64,000 bases of DNA from a virus, in IMG/VR virus record IMGVR_UViG_3300013132_000036, positions 1-64,000 of that record; one strand, 5' to 3'. Numbering within the stretch: the first letter of the stretch is position 1; every line of letters starts with the position of its first letter. Position numbers and translations under genes: made by a program. The notes beneath the pieces are model-generated. The model saw only the letters and a list, made by a program, of their open reading frames with translations. It made no database searches and was not told the DNA's origin. Below are positions 7,757-16,360 of the stretch, in pieces.

Positions 7757-8794
7757 TTATTTAAACATATCATATTCTTTTAACTCCTGCATAAATCTTA
7801 TTTCTTCTTTGTTAAGATCTGAAGGAATTTTTATATTTATTTCAACTAGGAAATCCCCTCTGCCTCCATATCCCATATTTGGTATTCCCCTTTGCGAAAA
7901 TTTAAGAACAGTACCCGGAATTGTACCCGGAGAAATAACAGCTTTTAGTTCCTCTCCGTCTGGCATTTCAACATCAATATTAGTTCCTAGAACTGCATCT
8001 ATAAATGTTATTTGTTTTGCTGATATAAGATCTGTTCCTCTCCTTACAAAATTTTCATCCGGTATTTCGTTTATCTTTACATAAAGGTCTCCCGGTAAAC
8101 CGTTCCCTTTTCCGTCGTTTCCTTTATTTGCCACGACAAATTGCATACCGTCAGAAGAACCAGCAGGAATATTTATATCAATTAGATCCTCCTCCGCTAT
8201 CAATCCTTTTCCTAAGCAACTCATACAATATTCAAGTATGCTTTTTCCACTCCCCCTACAAGCACCACAAACGGTAACAGAATTAATCTGCACAAATCCA
8301 TTAGTTTTGTTTATTGTGATTTGCCCTGTTCCGTTACACGCTCCACAGGTTTGAAAAGATCTACCTCCTTCTGACCCCGTTGCTTCACACGATTTACACT
8401 TTCGTTCTCTCTTTAATTTGATTTTCTTCTCCACTCCACTTAACACATCATTTAGAGTAACTTTTAGAGTTATGCTAATGTGTCCTCCCTTAGGATCTTG
8501 TGGGAATCCTGGATTATAGTGACTCGCAAAAGGGTCTTTTTGATTCCAGTTATTAAAATTTTCAAATCCTCCAAAGAAATGATCTTTAAAATTTCTTTTA
8601 TTATCATATTCTCTTCTTTTAACGGGATCGCCTATATTTTCATAAGCTTCCGTGATTTTCTTGAATCTTTCCTCTGCCCCTTGTTCCTTGTTCCTGTCAG
8701 GGTGGAACTTCTTAGCCATTTGTCGGTAAGCTTTCTTTATAGACTCCTGGTCGGCATTTTCTTGAACGCCTAAAATTTCGTAATAGTCTGTCAC
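7757..8794 (-). CDS. dnaJ: DnaJ (Hsp40) co-chaperone
   Basis: This 345-residue full-length type I DnaJ has a J domain with HPD at 31-33, a short G/F-rich linker, four zinc-finger repeats (CKSCEATG, CGACNGTG, CGACRGSG, CMSCLGKG) and a complete C-terminal substrate-binding region ending GRGDFLVEINIKIP. J domains stimulate ATP hydrolysis by DnaK, so it probably recruits host DnaK for phage assembly or replication. The GTG start overlaps the stop of the small membrane-protein gene upstream (GTGA). All zinc ligands are present, so it looks functional. Confidence 0.95.
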   Translation of the reverse strand: MTDYYEILGVQENADQESIKKAYRQMAKKFHPDRNKEQGAEERFKKITEAYENIGDPVKRREYDNKRNFKDHFFGGFENFNNWNQKDPFASHYNPGFPQDPKGGHISITLKVTLNDVLSGVEKKIKLKRERKCKSCEATGSEGGRSFQTCGACNGTGQITINKTNGFVQINSVTVCGACRGSGKSILEYCMSCLGKGLIAEEDLIDINIPAGSSDGMQFVVANKGNDGKGNGLPGDLYVKINEIPDENFVRRGTDLISAKQITFIDAVLGTNIDVEMPDGEELKAVISPGTIPGTVLKFSQRGIPNMGYGGRGDFLVEINIKIPSDLNKEEIRFMQELKEYDMFK

Positions 8795-8937
8795 TTCTTA
8801 TTTTTTCTTTTAAATATATGACCTAATAGATTATTAATTTCTAGTAATATAATAGTACTGAACAGGGCAAATCCAATAATGAAAATACATATTAATATCG
8901 GAAATATCTTTAATAAATTATTAATCCTCTCCAGCAT
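8791..8937 (-). CDS. Small single-pass membrane protein
   Basis: This 48-codon reading frame starts at an ATG inside the end of the upstream gene and ends TGA, overlapping the DnaJ GTG by 4 bp. The product has a short basic start (MLERINNLLK), a hydrophobic helix at about 11-32 (IFPILICIFIIGFALF) and a basic end KRKNKK, so the C-terminus should face the cytoplasm. Overlaps at both ends suggest translational coupling. No family is recognised. Confidence 0.55.
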   Translation of the reverse strand: MLERINNLLKIFPILICIFIIGFALFSTIILLEINNLLGHIFKRKNKK

Positions 8938-9145
8938 CAGTTTCGTATTTATTAGCCAATGAAGATGCAAAGATCTGGTACTTGGATTGGTCTAACAGGT
9001 CTTGCTCAGTCATTTTAGAATCATTTAGTTCTTTATCCAAATCTATAGTAGGATAATTGTCTAGCAATGATCCTTTTATTACACTTAAATAAATTTCTCT
9101 ATCTAAGATAAATTTTACATTTGTTAAATCTATTTCTTCTGACAT
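8921..9145 (-). CDS. Hypothetical acidic protein, 74 aa
   Basis: The product is small, acidic and probably helical (MSEEIDLTN to ETDAGED), with no recognised domain. It sits between a homing endonuclease-like gene and the small membrane protein, overlapping the latter by 17 bp. Confidence 0.6.
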   Translation of the reverse strand: MSEEIDLTNVKFILDREIYLSVIKGSLLDNYPTIDLDKELNDSKMTEQDLLDQSKYQIFASSLANKYETDAGED

Positions 9146-9166
9146 GATTAATTTCTTTATACTATT

Positions 9167-9964
9167 TTATAGCTCAATATATTTAAAAATTTCTCCGTCA
9201 ATCAAGCATATTTTTATTGGCTTGATATTTTCAGAGATATACAATAGCTTTTTTAATTGATTGGGGTTCGATTTTTTATTCTTACTGTAACTAGACTTCC
9301 CCATTAAAACATCATAGGTAAAAGTAGATTTTACTTCAATATAAAAATTATTAAATTCAAAATCTGGAGTATATGCACCATATTTTGTTTTAATTGAAGA
9401 GGTAGGTTTTTTTGGAAGGTCTAAATTATTTTCGATTAGAATCTCTATATATTTTTTCTCTGCTGTCCCATAACATTTTAATCCACCAACTAAAAATTCT
9501 TTGCATCTTCCCGGTCCATTATGGTAAATGCCATTGTTTTTCTCTATCCTTGAATTAACCTGTTTTTGTTTAATCTCTTTTGCATCTTCCCTTTTTGACC
9601 AATTTTTCTCCGACAGTTTTTTTCTTAACCCCTCTTTAAATATTGGATCCTTCCATCTTTCCTTAGTTGTCTCGGAACATAATTTTTTCCATTCGTTTTT
9701 TTCATCTTCAGATTTTCTTTCATATATCTTCTTATTAGTATCTGATATTTTTTCGTTTATTATAATTTTTTCAGCATCAGATAATTCTGAAAGATATTTC
9801 TTCCTAGAATTTGAAGCTTTAAATCTAACTTCGTCTTTTTCCCAAACTTTTGATACAGCACATTTTTTACACAAGGATCCCTTTCTTTCAGCCCTTTTGA
9901 AAAAATACAAACCTGAATAAGTTATTTCGCTGTTACAAGATGGACAATTTCTGATTTTTTCCAT
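9167..9964 (-). CDS. Free-standing homing-type endonuclease with C-terminal PD-(D/E)xK-like domain
   Basis: The 265-residue product has an N-terminal zinc-binding module (CPSCNSEI ... CKKCAVSK), a lysine/glutamate-rich middle of NUMOD3-like character (TTKERWKDPIFKEGLRKKLS) and a C-terminal nuclease-like segment, YTPDFEFNN then FYIEVKS, that fits a Vsr or PD-(D/E)xK core with Asp and Glu-x-Lys. Such genes spread by cutting DNA at cognate sites in related phages. A GATATATA element lies 4 nt before the ATG. The exact nuclease family is uncertain. Confidence 0.6.
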   Translation of the reverse strand: MEKIRNCPSCNSEITYSGLYFFKRAERKGSLCKKCAVSKVWEKDEVRFKASNSRKKYLSELSDAEKIIINEKISDTNKKIYERKSEDEKNEWKKLCSETTKERWKDPIFKEGLRKKLSEKNWSKREDAKEIKQKQVNSRIEKNNGIYHNGPGRCKEFLVGGLKCYGTAEKKYIEILIENNLDLPKKPTSSIKTKYGAYTPDFEFNNFYIEVKSTFTYDVLMGKSSYSKNKKSNPNQLKKLLYISENIKPIKICLIDGEIFKYIEL

Positions 9965-9968
9965 ATGA

Positions 9969-9976
9969 TATATATC
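9969..9976 (-). promoter_or_regulatory. GATATATA late-promoter-like element
   Basis: The sequence GATATATATC here is palindromic, so the motif occurs on both strands. It lies 4 nt before the endonuclease ATG at 9964. Confidence 0.4.
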
Positions 9977-9999
9977 AGAGATTATCTTTCAATTTACCC

Positions 10000-10920
10000 T
10001 CAAATTCTATCGAATTCTTTTAGATATTTAATTAGAGCCAGATCCTTCATTTTTACCTCCAATTCAATTGATAATTCAAGTCCATATGTTTCTATTTTCT
10101 GATGTATCCAGTCAGAATGAGCAACCTCTTTAGAATTTGAATCCTCAAATAATTTTCTAGAATCTGAATAATGGACTAACGGGGTAAAACCTTTCCACGT
10201 AGAAGCACATATTAATAGCGAATCATATTCTGATAATTCAGGAGGAGGATTGCAAATATTATGTAAATAATCAAATGTGATTGGTATATCTATTTTTGAA
10301 TGAACAAGATTCATAAGATCTACTGATGTAAATTGTGATTTTTTATCGTCAATTTCCACAACCAATCTGCTTTTTACGTTGTGTGGTAAATCTAGATATA
10401 TTTTACAGAATCTTTCCGCTGATTCTTCTTTGGAAGGCTTAGTTGTATTGATATGGATGTTAATAGGATAATGGTAAGATTGATCAAGACCCATTAGATC
10501 CATTATTTCTGCATGCTGTCTAAGCTCCTTGATAGACTTTTCAACGACTGATGGATTTTCTGAAGCGATTACACAATAGGGCGATGGATGAAAACTTAAT
10601 CTCTGATCCATAGCTCTAGCAATATCACCCGCTATCTTAAGATTAAGTTCTATAATTTCATAGTCCGGCAAATCTGATATTTCATATTCAGACATCCAGG
10701 GAAACATATCAGAACTCATCCGATACATTTTTATTCCTTTCTGGCCGTTGAAATTTATTATTCTTATTAGATCTTCTGTGTTCTTTACAGCAAGTTCAGA
10801 TACGTAGGGTAGTCCTTTTTCGAGAAAGGTCTTTTTTATCATTCCTCGGTTTGTTGTTACCTTTTCTTTCTCTAATGAAAGACAAAGACAACAATAACCC
10901 ATTCTATTGTCGTGTTTCAT
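10000..10920 (-). CDS. uvsE: UV damage endonuclease (UvsE/UVDE family)
   Basis: The 306-residue TIM-barrel protein has UVDE family signatures: RMGYCCLCLSL at the start, MYRMSSDMFPW, LSFHPSPYCVI and PITFDYLHN with conserved His, Asp and Glu metal ligands. UvsE nicks DNA 5' of UV photoproducts, starting excision repair. T4 instead uses DenV, a glycosylase/lyase. The gene lies 14 bp downstream of a capsid-targeting-like gene and probably shares its transcript. Length fits the family. Confidence 0.9.
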   Translation of the reverse strand: MKHDNRMGYCCLCLSLEKEKVTTNRGMIKKTFLEKGLPYVSELAVKNTEDLIRIINFNGQKGIKMYRMSSDMFPWMSEYEISDLPDYEIIELNLKIAGDIARAMDQRLSFHPSPYCVIASENPSVVEKSIKELRQHAEIMDLMGLDQSYHYPINIHINTTKPSKEESAERFCKIYLDLPHNVKSRLVVEIDDKKSQFTSVDLMNLVHSKIDIPITFDYLHNICNPPPELSEYDSLLICASTWKGFTPLVHYSDSRKLFEDSNSKEVAHSDWIHQKIETYGLELSIELEVKMKDLALIKYLKEFDRI

Positions 10921-10934
10921 ACCATAAAGGTAGA

Positions 10935-11681
10935 TTAAAAATTCTTAAGAGACTGGATGATTTTAAATCTTTCCCTAGCATTTAGGTCGTCGATGTTTTC
11001 TTTTCCTGTTTCTCTTCTAAGAAGTTTCTTAAATTTAGTAGGATTTGAAGAAGCACCTGATTGATCTGCAAATTGTCTAACATCTCTTCTGGAAGGTATT
11101 AAATCAACCACCCATGCTTTTATAGGAATATTATATTGAAGTGCCAAGTTAGCAACTCTATTCCCAGAGAATAAATAATAGCTTGCTTCCTCGGATGTTC
11201 TAGTTTCACCAAAGTTTATGAATTTTATTACAACGGGAGCAGGTAAACTTATACTTCCGCTTTTCTTTAACTCCTCGGTTGTTTTTATAAGTACATCTCC
11301 ATATGCTCTACCGTATGCTCCATTTACTATGTTATCATACTCATAGACCATGAAGTTCTGAATACTGTTAACATCAAAGCTTCCCTCAGAAACTATGGGA
11401 ATATCCTCAAAATACCCCTTTCCGAAAGGTTCGGAAATATATTTATAAAACTTGGTAGCTCTTGGTGATGTTTTACCGATATCCTTGTTTCCTATGGTTA
11501 TGTTGTGCTGATAAAACTCTAATTTTGCTTTATCATCATAATGCTCAATCTCCTTAGCTAAATCTGGTTTTGTCCAGTTTATTTTTAGGTTCTTTTTAGA
11601 ACTAGTCGACGGAGAGCTTTGTGGTGATTCTGCTCCCACATTTTCTTGCTCATTAATAAAATCTTTTAACCTTAAAATCAT
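10935..11681 (-). CDS. Capsid-targeting-like protein of unknown function
   Basis: The 248-residue product starts MILRLKDFINEQE, a compact match to a capsid targeting sequence with possible cleavage after INE. A Ser/Pro-rich linker follows, then a globular region including YYLFSGNRVANLALQYNIPI and KAWVVDLIPSRRDVRQF, and a basic C-terminus. I do not recognise the fold. A GGATATATA element lies 5 nt before the ATG, as for other predicted late genes, so an internal virion protein is the likeliest reading. Confidence 0.6.
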   Translation of the reverse strand: MILRLKDFINEQENVGAESPQSSPSTSSKKNLKINWTKPDLAKEIEHYDDKAKLEFYQHNITIGNKDIGKTSPRATKFYKYISEPFGKGYFEDIPIVSEGSFDVNSIQNFMVYEYDNIVNGAYGRAYGDVLIKTTEELKKSGSISLPAPVVIKFINFGETRTSEEASYYLFSGNRVANLALQYNIPIKAWVVDLIPSRRDVRQFADQSGASSNPTKFKKLLRRETGKENIDDLNARERFKIIQSLKNF

Positions 11682-11686
11682 CTTTG

Positions 11687-11694
11687 TATATATC
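11687..11694 (-). promoter_or_regulatory. GATATATA late-promoter-like element
   Basis: Minus strand GGATATATAC, 5 nt before the ATG at 11681. Confidence 0.5.
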
Positions 11695-11713
11695 CACTTA
11701 TTGTTAGATAACT

Positions 11714-13501
11714 CTACTTAACATTTGAAAGCCATTTTTTTCTTAACTCTGAAGAATCACCAAACGCCATTTCTAATTTTTCCTTACTATCCCCGCTCTC
11801 TTCTATAGATATAAGTGTTTTATCACTCATTACCCATTCCCAATCTTCTAATGATAAAGATCCTAATCCTTTTAAGTATCTGATATTTCCGCTAGGCTTT
11901 GCTTTTTTAAATTCGTCCATATCCCAGTAGTACTTTCTTTTCTTAGAATCACCAACTGAAACCAGCGGGATTTTTAAAAAACTAAGTCTTTTTGACCTTA
12001 TAATCATAGGAAACCATTTATAAAAAAGGTTTATAAGCAGGGATGTAATGTGTGATCCATCTGGGTCCGGATCAGTAGCGATAACAATTCTTTTATATCC
12101 TACAGTCTCGATGTTTCTGGCGGTTGGATCAAGACCTAGTATTTGCATTAATTCTAATATCTCCTTGTTGTCAGATAGATCTCCTATATTCTTACAATTC
12201 TTTATTTTACCTTTGAGAGCGTAAACTCCATCTTCTTTAGGATTTCTTTTTTGTAATATAGATCCCATTGCAGATAATCCTTCAACTATAAAAAGATTTT
12301 CAGCCAAAGATTTTTGGGCTGGGAAATACTTGTGAGAGTGTTTTAAATTAACTTTCCTTTTTTCTGCTCTTAATTTTTTTACATATCCCTCGTTTTTTCT
12401 CTCTTCGACTTTTTTCAATATTCTCTCGAAAATTTCGGTTTTAAAAAATCCCTGTAGTTTAGATCCAAATTTATTCATGAGAAGATTTTCTATTTCTTCT
12501 CTTGTTGTAACAAATCTAGTTTTATTTTGATCCCCGAATTTAACATACTTAGGAGGAAGATTTAAAACTATCATCGCATCATAAAAATGGTGTCCTAATG
12601 TGTCATCAAGCTTAGCATTTATAAAATCATTAACTATCTTCTGATGTATTCCAGTACACATGGCAGAATTAACAAAACTAATGGATCCGGATCCTTCGTA
12701 TTTTTCCCAGATTGTTATCTGGCCTATATCAGTATTAATCTTAAAAGAATCATCTGGTATAAATCTTGTATTTAAATCTATAAGTTCTGAATCCCATAAA
12801 ACCTTTATGCTCAAATTGCTGAGAACAGGATCTCTTTTTATAAGATCGTATTTAAGAATTAAAATAGAAGTGAGAACCTCTTTATCCCATTTATCCCCAC
12901 CAAAAACTTCTGATAAGGGTTTAAAAGTTACTGTTGTTCCTGATTTAATCTTTATTGTGTTCTTAGTTATTTTAGGTTCGCTCCCCTCGTAATTTTTCCA
13001 CTCTTGAAAATAATGGAATTTGTCATTTATTGTTTGTATAGAAAAATATTTAGACAGCACATTAACAAGGCTTACTCCCATTCCATTAGTACCAACAAGG
13101 GATTCCTCTACATCATCATTCTCAAAGTTAGACCCTGCTCTTAACTGGGAAACTGCTGTTTCTATATTTGTTTTACCACTAACTTTATTGATTTCAGTTC
13201 CCTTATAAAATCCGTTACCCGTGTCCATAATAGAAACACTATTGTCCTTAGAATTAACAGAAATATGAATGTCCTCCATTTTCCCATTCATTCTTTTAGC
13301 TTCGTCTAAAGCATTAGAAAAGACCTCGTCAAATAACTTGTACATTCCAACTGATATCTTCTTAGACTCAATAAAAAGCGTGTTATTTCTTATTATAGGA
13401 ACCTTTTCGTCAGTTGGTTTAACACTGCCTACATAAACGGTAGGCCTCAATAAAATGTGTTCCCTTTCAGAGAGAACCTGTATCTCTTTTTTTGATGACA
13501 T
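11714..13501 (-). CDS. 39: Type IIA DNA topoisomerase, ATPase subunit (gp39-like)
   Basis: The 595-residue protein is GyrB-like. It has a GHKL ATPase with EVFSNALDEAKR near 59-70, IMDTGNG near 91-97 and GTNGMGVSLVN, then a transducer region, then a TOPRIM domain with FIVEGLSAMGS and ATDPDPDGSH. T4 divides this protein between gp39 and gp60; here ATPase and TOPRIM are one polypeptide. It pairs with the gp52-like subunit at 4414-5829. No GATATATA element precedes it, as expected for a replication gene. Confidence 0.92.
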   Translation of the reverse strand: MSSKKEIQVLSEREHILLRPTVYVGSVKPTDEKVPIIRNNTLFIESKKISVGMYKLFDEVFSNALDEAKRMNGKMEDIHISVNSKDNSVSIMDTGNGFYKGTEINKVSGKTNIETAVSQLRAGSNFENDDVEESLVGTNGMGVSLVNVLSKYFSIQTINDKFHYFQEWKNYEGSEPKITKNTIKIKSGTTVTFKPLSEVFGGDKWDKEVLTSILILKYDLIKRDPVLSNLSIKVLWDSELIDLNTRFIPDDSFKINTDIGQITIWEKYEGSGSISFVNSAMCTGIHQKIVNDFINAKLDDTLGHHFYDAMIVLNLPPKYVKFGDQNKTRFVTTREEIENLLMNKFGSKLQGFFKTEIFERILKKVEERKNEGYVKKLRAEKRKVNLKHSHKYFPAQKSLAENLFIVEGLSAMGSILQKRNPKEDGVYALKGKIKNCKNIGDLSDNKEILELMQILGLDPTARNIETVGYKRIVIATDPDPDGSHITSLLINLFYKWFPMIIRSKRLSFLKIPLVSVGDSKKRKYYWDMDEFKKAKPSGNIRYLKGLGSLSLEDWEWVMSDKTLISIEESGDSKEKLEMAFGDSSELRKKWLSNVK

Positions 13502-13536
13502 ATAATGATTATAAATAAATAGGAGAGAAAAGTTTC

Positions 13537-13896
13537 TTACATGAGTCTATAGATGAGACCCTCGTTGATGCTATTTTTCTTACATGTTCCTCCCATAAGT
13601 TCAACCACTGTGTCTGCATCCTCGTGTTCGAAGTGATCGCATTCATTAAGTTCACAGGGGTTACAGTTATGATATATTTTTTCAATCTTACCTCTTTTAA
13701 TAAAGATAATATCCAAAGGTATTAAGCACCCTTTCATATGAAAGGATTTGTGCCCTGACTCATTAAACTTAAAAAGCATCCCCTCATTTTCAAGGAGATG
13801 CTCTCTTTCTGAAAGTCCTTTTGGAAAATCTTTACATTCTTCCAATACAAAAGTATGGTTTCCGATTTTTGCTATATAAAAATCATCGAAGTCCAT
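13537..13896 (-). CDS. DUF192-family protein
   Basis: The 119-residue product matches DUF192: GLSEREHLLENEGMLFKF, then SFHMKGCLIPLDIIFI and a strand with IEKIYHNCNP. Function is unknown; bacterial relatives are usually exported, but no signal peptide is visible here. A cysteine/histidine cluster (CNPCELNECDHFEH) could bind metal. It follows the capsid-targeting-like gene at 13915 by 18 bp. Confidence 0.75.
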   Translation of the reverse strand: MDFDDFYIAKIGNHTFVLEECKDFPKGLSEREHLLENEGMLFKFNESGHKSFHMKGCLIPLDIIFIKRGKIEKIYHNCNPCELNECDHFEHEDADTVVELMGGTCKKNSINEGLIYRLM

Positions 13897-13914
13897 ATCT
13901 TAATAAAGATTATG

Positions 13915-14397
13915 TTATTTAACGTATGCCTCGTCAATGATATCCGGTGTTAACTCAATAGTGATATTCTTTCTTTTCATAGAATAAGGAACTGCTATAA
14001 TAACGCCTCTAGTCTGATCAACATCTTTAACAACAAATTCAGAATCTACGAATATGTTTCTAGAAGGCTCGTCTGCTGTTTTGCTTCTGTCACCCATATA
14101 AACGTCAGTTTCTGGATCATAGACATCTTCTTGATCTTTACTAGGATCATATCCCATTTCAGTATAAATATCTTTTAGATATTGTGGGGCATTCTTACCT
14201 TGTGTTGGTATTTCAGCTATTACTGTAATTTCAGAAAGAGTTCCATTAGCAACTTGAGTAAGAAAATCCTGAAGTTCGCCAATAAACTTATTTCTTTTTA
14301 TTGTTCTTTCTGGTTGGAAACTAGATCCCCTGTAAAGAGGAATTCCTACGTTATAAACAGACTCATTTAAAAAATCCGCAAATCTTAGAATTCTCAT
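13915..14397 (-). CDS. Capsid-targeting-like protein, possibly ADP-ribosyltransferase-like
   Basis: The 160-residue product begins MRILRFADFLNESV, a strong match to the F-x-x-F-(I/L)-N-E pattern. After it come IPLYRGSSF and, later, IFVDSEFVVKDV. The first faintly resembles the arginine strand, the second the glutamate region, of ADP-ribosyltransferases; T4 Alt is a packaged enzyme of that class. The central Ser-x-Ser motif is not evident, so this is only a hint. A GGATATATA element lies 17 nt before the ATG. Confidence 0.55.
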   Translation of the reverse strand: MRILRFADFLNESVYNVGIPLYRGSSFQPERTIKRNKFIGELQDFLTQVANGTLSEITVIAEIPTQGKNAPQYLKDIYTEMGYDPSKDQEDVYDPETDVYMGDRSKTADEPSRNIFVDSEFVVKDVDQTRGVIIAVPYSMKRKNITIELTPDIIDEAYVK

Positions 14398-14414
14398 TAT
14401 ATAACTTTTTATGT

Positions 14415-14422
14415 TATATATC
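14415..14422 (-). promoter_or_regulatory. GATATATA late-promoter-like element
   Basis: Minus strand GGATATATAAC, 17 nt before the ATG at 14397, adjoining the stop codon of the upstream glycosyltransferase. Confidence 0.55.
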
Positions 14423-15655
14423 CTAAGATTCCTGTAATTCCTCTTTTGGCTCTTCTTCTTTGTTTCTATTTAAAGCTTTTGCGTAAAAATCTAGATTTTT
14501 AAGAATTCTATCTTGCTCCCCTTTAGGTATTTTTTGAAATAATGGAGAATTGATTATAATACTTGTAGTCTTATGAGCTTCCTCTGCATTTCCGTTGTAA
14601 TAAGCAAGTACAGAATACTCGTCAGGCATTCTCCATTTCCAAATTTCATCCTCTACAAAAAGAATATCTGAACATGGTCCCGTTTTCATTCCTATTGCAG
14701 AAAGAGCAAAGGCTAAAGCGTATCTTTTTTTACTTCCTAAAAATTTAATAAGATGATACAAAGATTCAAGTCTATTTGGTCTGTATTCCCAAGCTTTTAA
14801 ATAGGCGTCTATTATTTCTTCGTCCGGTTTCTGCATTGTTTGTTTTTGTCTAGCAATCCAATACCTAGAAATATAAACCTCTTCGTTCCATCCACCCAGA
14901 TCAACTCTTCTTTGGTAGGCTTCAATAGATCTTTCGTGCATCCCAGCATCTCTATAACTTTGTGCCATGTAAAAGACATATCTTCTTTCTAAATCTATTG
15001 GTAGCTCTTCCTTAGGAGTTGTTAAAATAGCCTTTTCAAAAATTAAAGCATCGTTATAATATTTGTCTTTGCCTTTAATATCTCTATTGTGACCAGAAAC
15101 TGAAGCGTGCATTTCTACGCCTTCTAAAAAGTCTTCTTCGAGATCTATTCCTTCTGGACCTGAAAGATATTCATGTAAAACCCCTACATACTTCCAATCC
15201 TGGTTTCCTCTAATTAGCTGTGATCTATAGTATGCTAATGAACCCAATCTTATTTTTATTTTGTAGAAATCTTTAGTTACATTTAAAAAAGGATTAACCT
15301 CCTGATTTTCAACAAAAAGTACGTCGTCTGCATCTATTATCAATCTATAATCTGCCTTGTCTTTAGCATACTGTAGATTTTCTGTTCTGTTATAGCCAAA
15401 ATCAACCCAAGGTCTTTCGTGTAGTTCTCCGGGAATGTTATATTCGGCCATTATCTCCTTAATGAGATCTTGTGTTCCGTCAGTAGATCCTGTGTCTACA
15501 ATAACCCAATAACTAATATAATCCTTAACCGAATCTATACATCTTCTAATTACTTGAGACTCGTTCTTAACTATCATAGTTAAGCAGATAGTTGGCAGGG
15601 TTGGTTGATTTATTTCCTGATTTTCAACAGGGGATTCTTTTTCGACATTATCCAT
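14423..15655 (-). CDS. Family 2 glycosyltransferase with TPR-like C-terminal half
   Basis: The 410-residue product has a GT-A fold catalytic domain: TICLTMIVKNE, WVIVDTGSTDGT and the metal-binding DxD-type motif IIDADD at ~110. The C-terminal half is helical with repeats such as FYMAQSYRDAGMHERSIEAY and ALAFALSAIGM, typical of TPR units fused to GT2 domains. It probably transfers a sugar to phage DNA, virion protein or host envelope; the acceptor cannot be told. No signal peptide is present. Confidence 0.85.
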   Translation of the reverse strand: MDNVEKESPVENQEINQPTLPTICLTMIVKNESQVIRRCIDSVKDYISYWVIVDTGSTDGTQDLIKEIMAEYNIPGELHERPWVDFGYNRTENLQYAKDKADYRLIIDADDVLFVENQEVNPFLNVTKDFYKIKIRLGSLAYYRSQLIRGNQDWKYVGVLHEYLSGPEGIDLEEDFLEGVEMHASVSGHNRDIKGKDKYYNDALIFEKAILTTPKEELPIDLERRYVFYMAQSYRDAGMHERSIEAYQRRVDLGGWNEEVYISRYWIARQKQTMQKPDEEIIDAYLKAWEYRPNRLESLYHLIKFLGSKKRYALAFALSAIGMKTGPCSDILFVEDEIWKWRMPDEYSVLAYYNGNAEEAHKTTSIIINSPLFQKIPKGEQDRILKNLDFYAKALNRNKEEEPKEELQES

Positions 15656-15692
15656 TTTATTATTTTTTAGTAGTTATAGAATAGTTTATAGA

Positions 15693-16352
15693 TTAAATTT
15701 CATTTAATTTTTTAAATATTAAGGAAGAAACTTCCTCGAGACCTTTGGCAGCCGATATTTCTAAGAAATTACCACCATTTCTCATGGATTCTATCATGGG
15801 TAATGTCTGATCGTTGTACTCTTCCATTCTTTTTTCAAAAGCTTTCTCACTTTTGTCGTCAGATCTTCCTGATGATTTTCCTCTGTTAATAATTCTTTTC
15901 TTTAACAAATCCTCAGGTCCGTTTAAAAAGAAAACATATACAAGCTTTAATTTGTTTACCCTACAGATCTCTTCAAAAATATCTCTTTGTGCAAGGTTTC
16001 TGGGGTATCCATCAAATATAAATCCCCTAGGATCATGATGCTTAGAATAATCTTTAAGATATGCTATTAGTTCTTTTCCTACTAGATCATCTGGAAGTAA
16101 TTCTCCAGTCTTCATCATTTTTTTAATGTCCTTATCATCAGATTGCCTTAATATATCTCCAGTAGAAACGTGCTTCCATCTCATACCTTTAGATATTATT
16201 TTGGCCTGTGTTCCTTTACCACATCCAGGTGGACCGGTTAAAATTATGCAGGGAATCTCTTCTAAATTTTCTTTGCCATCAATATCTCCAAATTCTTTTA
16301 CAAATTCTTTGAAGTTACTTACTTTCTTTGGATTATTTTTTTTGCTTTCCAT
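15693..16352 (-). CDS. adk: Adenylate kinase with N-terminal extension
   Basis: The 219-residue enzyme has P-loop GPPGCGKGTQ near 40-49, an AMP-binding HVSTGDILR, FIFDGYPRN and the short lid RGKSSGRSDDK. It interconverts ATP, AMP and ADP, fitting the neighbouring ribonucleotide reductase. The lid lacks zinc cysteines, so it is a short-type kinase. An unusual ~30-residue N-terminal extension contains VSNFKEFVKEFG, which resembles the capsid-targeting motif but with VKE instead of (I/L)NE. Confidence 0.9.
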   Translation of the reverse strand: MESKKNNPKKVSNFKEFVKEFGDIDGKENLEEIPCIILTGPPGCGKGTQAKIISKGMRWKHVSTGDILRQSDDKDIKKMMKTGELLPDDLVGKELIAYLKDYSKHHDPRGFIFDGYPRNLAQRDIFEEICRVNKLKLVYVFFLNGPEDLLKKRIINRGKSSGRSDDKSEKAFEKRMEEYNDQTLPMIESMRNGGNFLEISAAKGLEEVSSLIFKKLNEI

Positions 16353-16360
16353 AATTTTAT

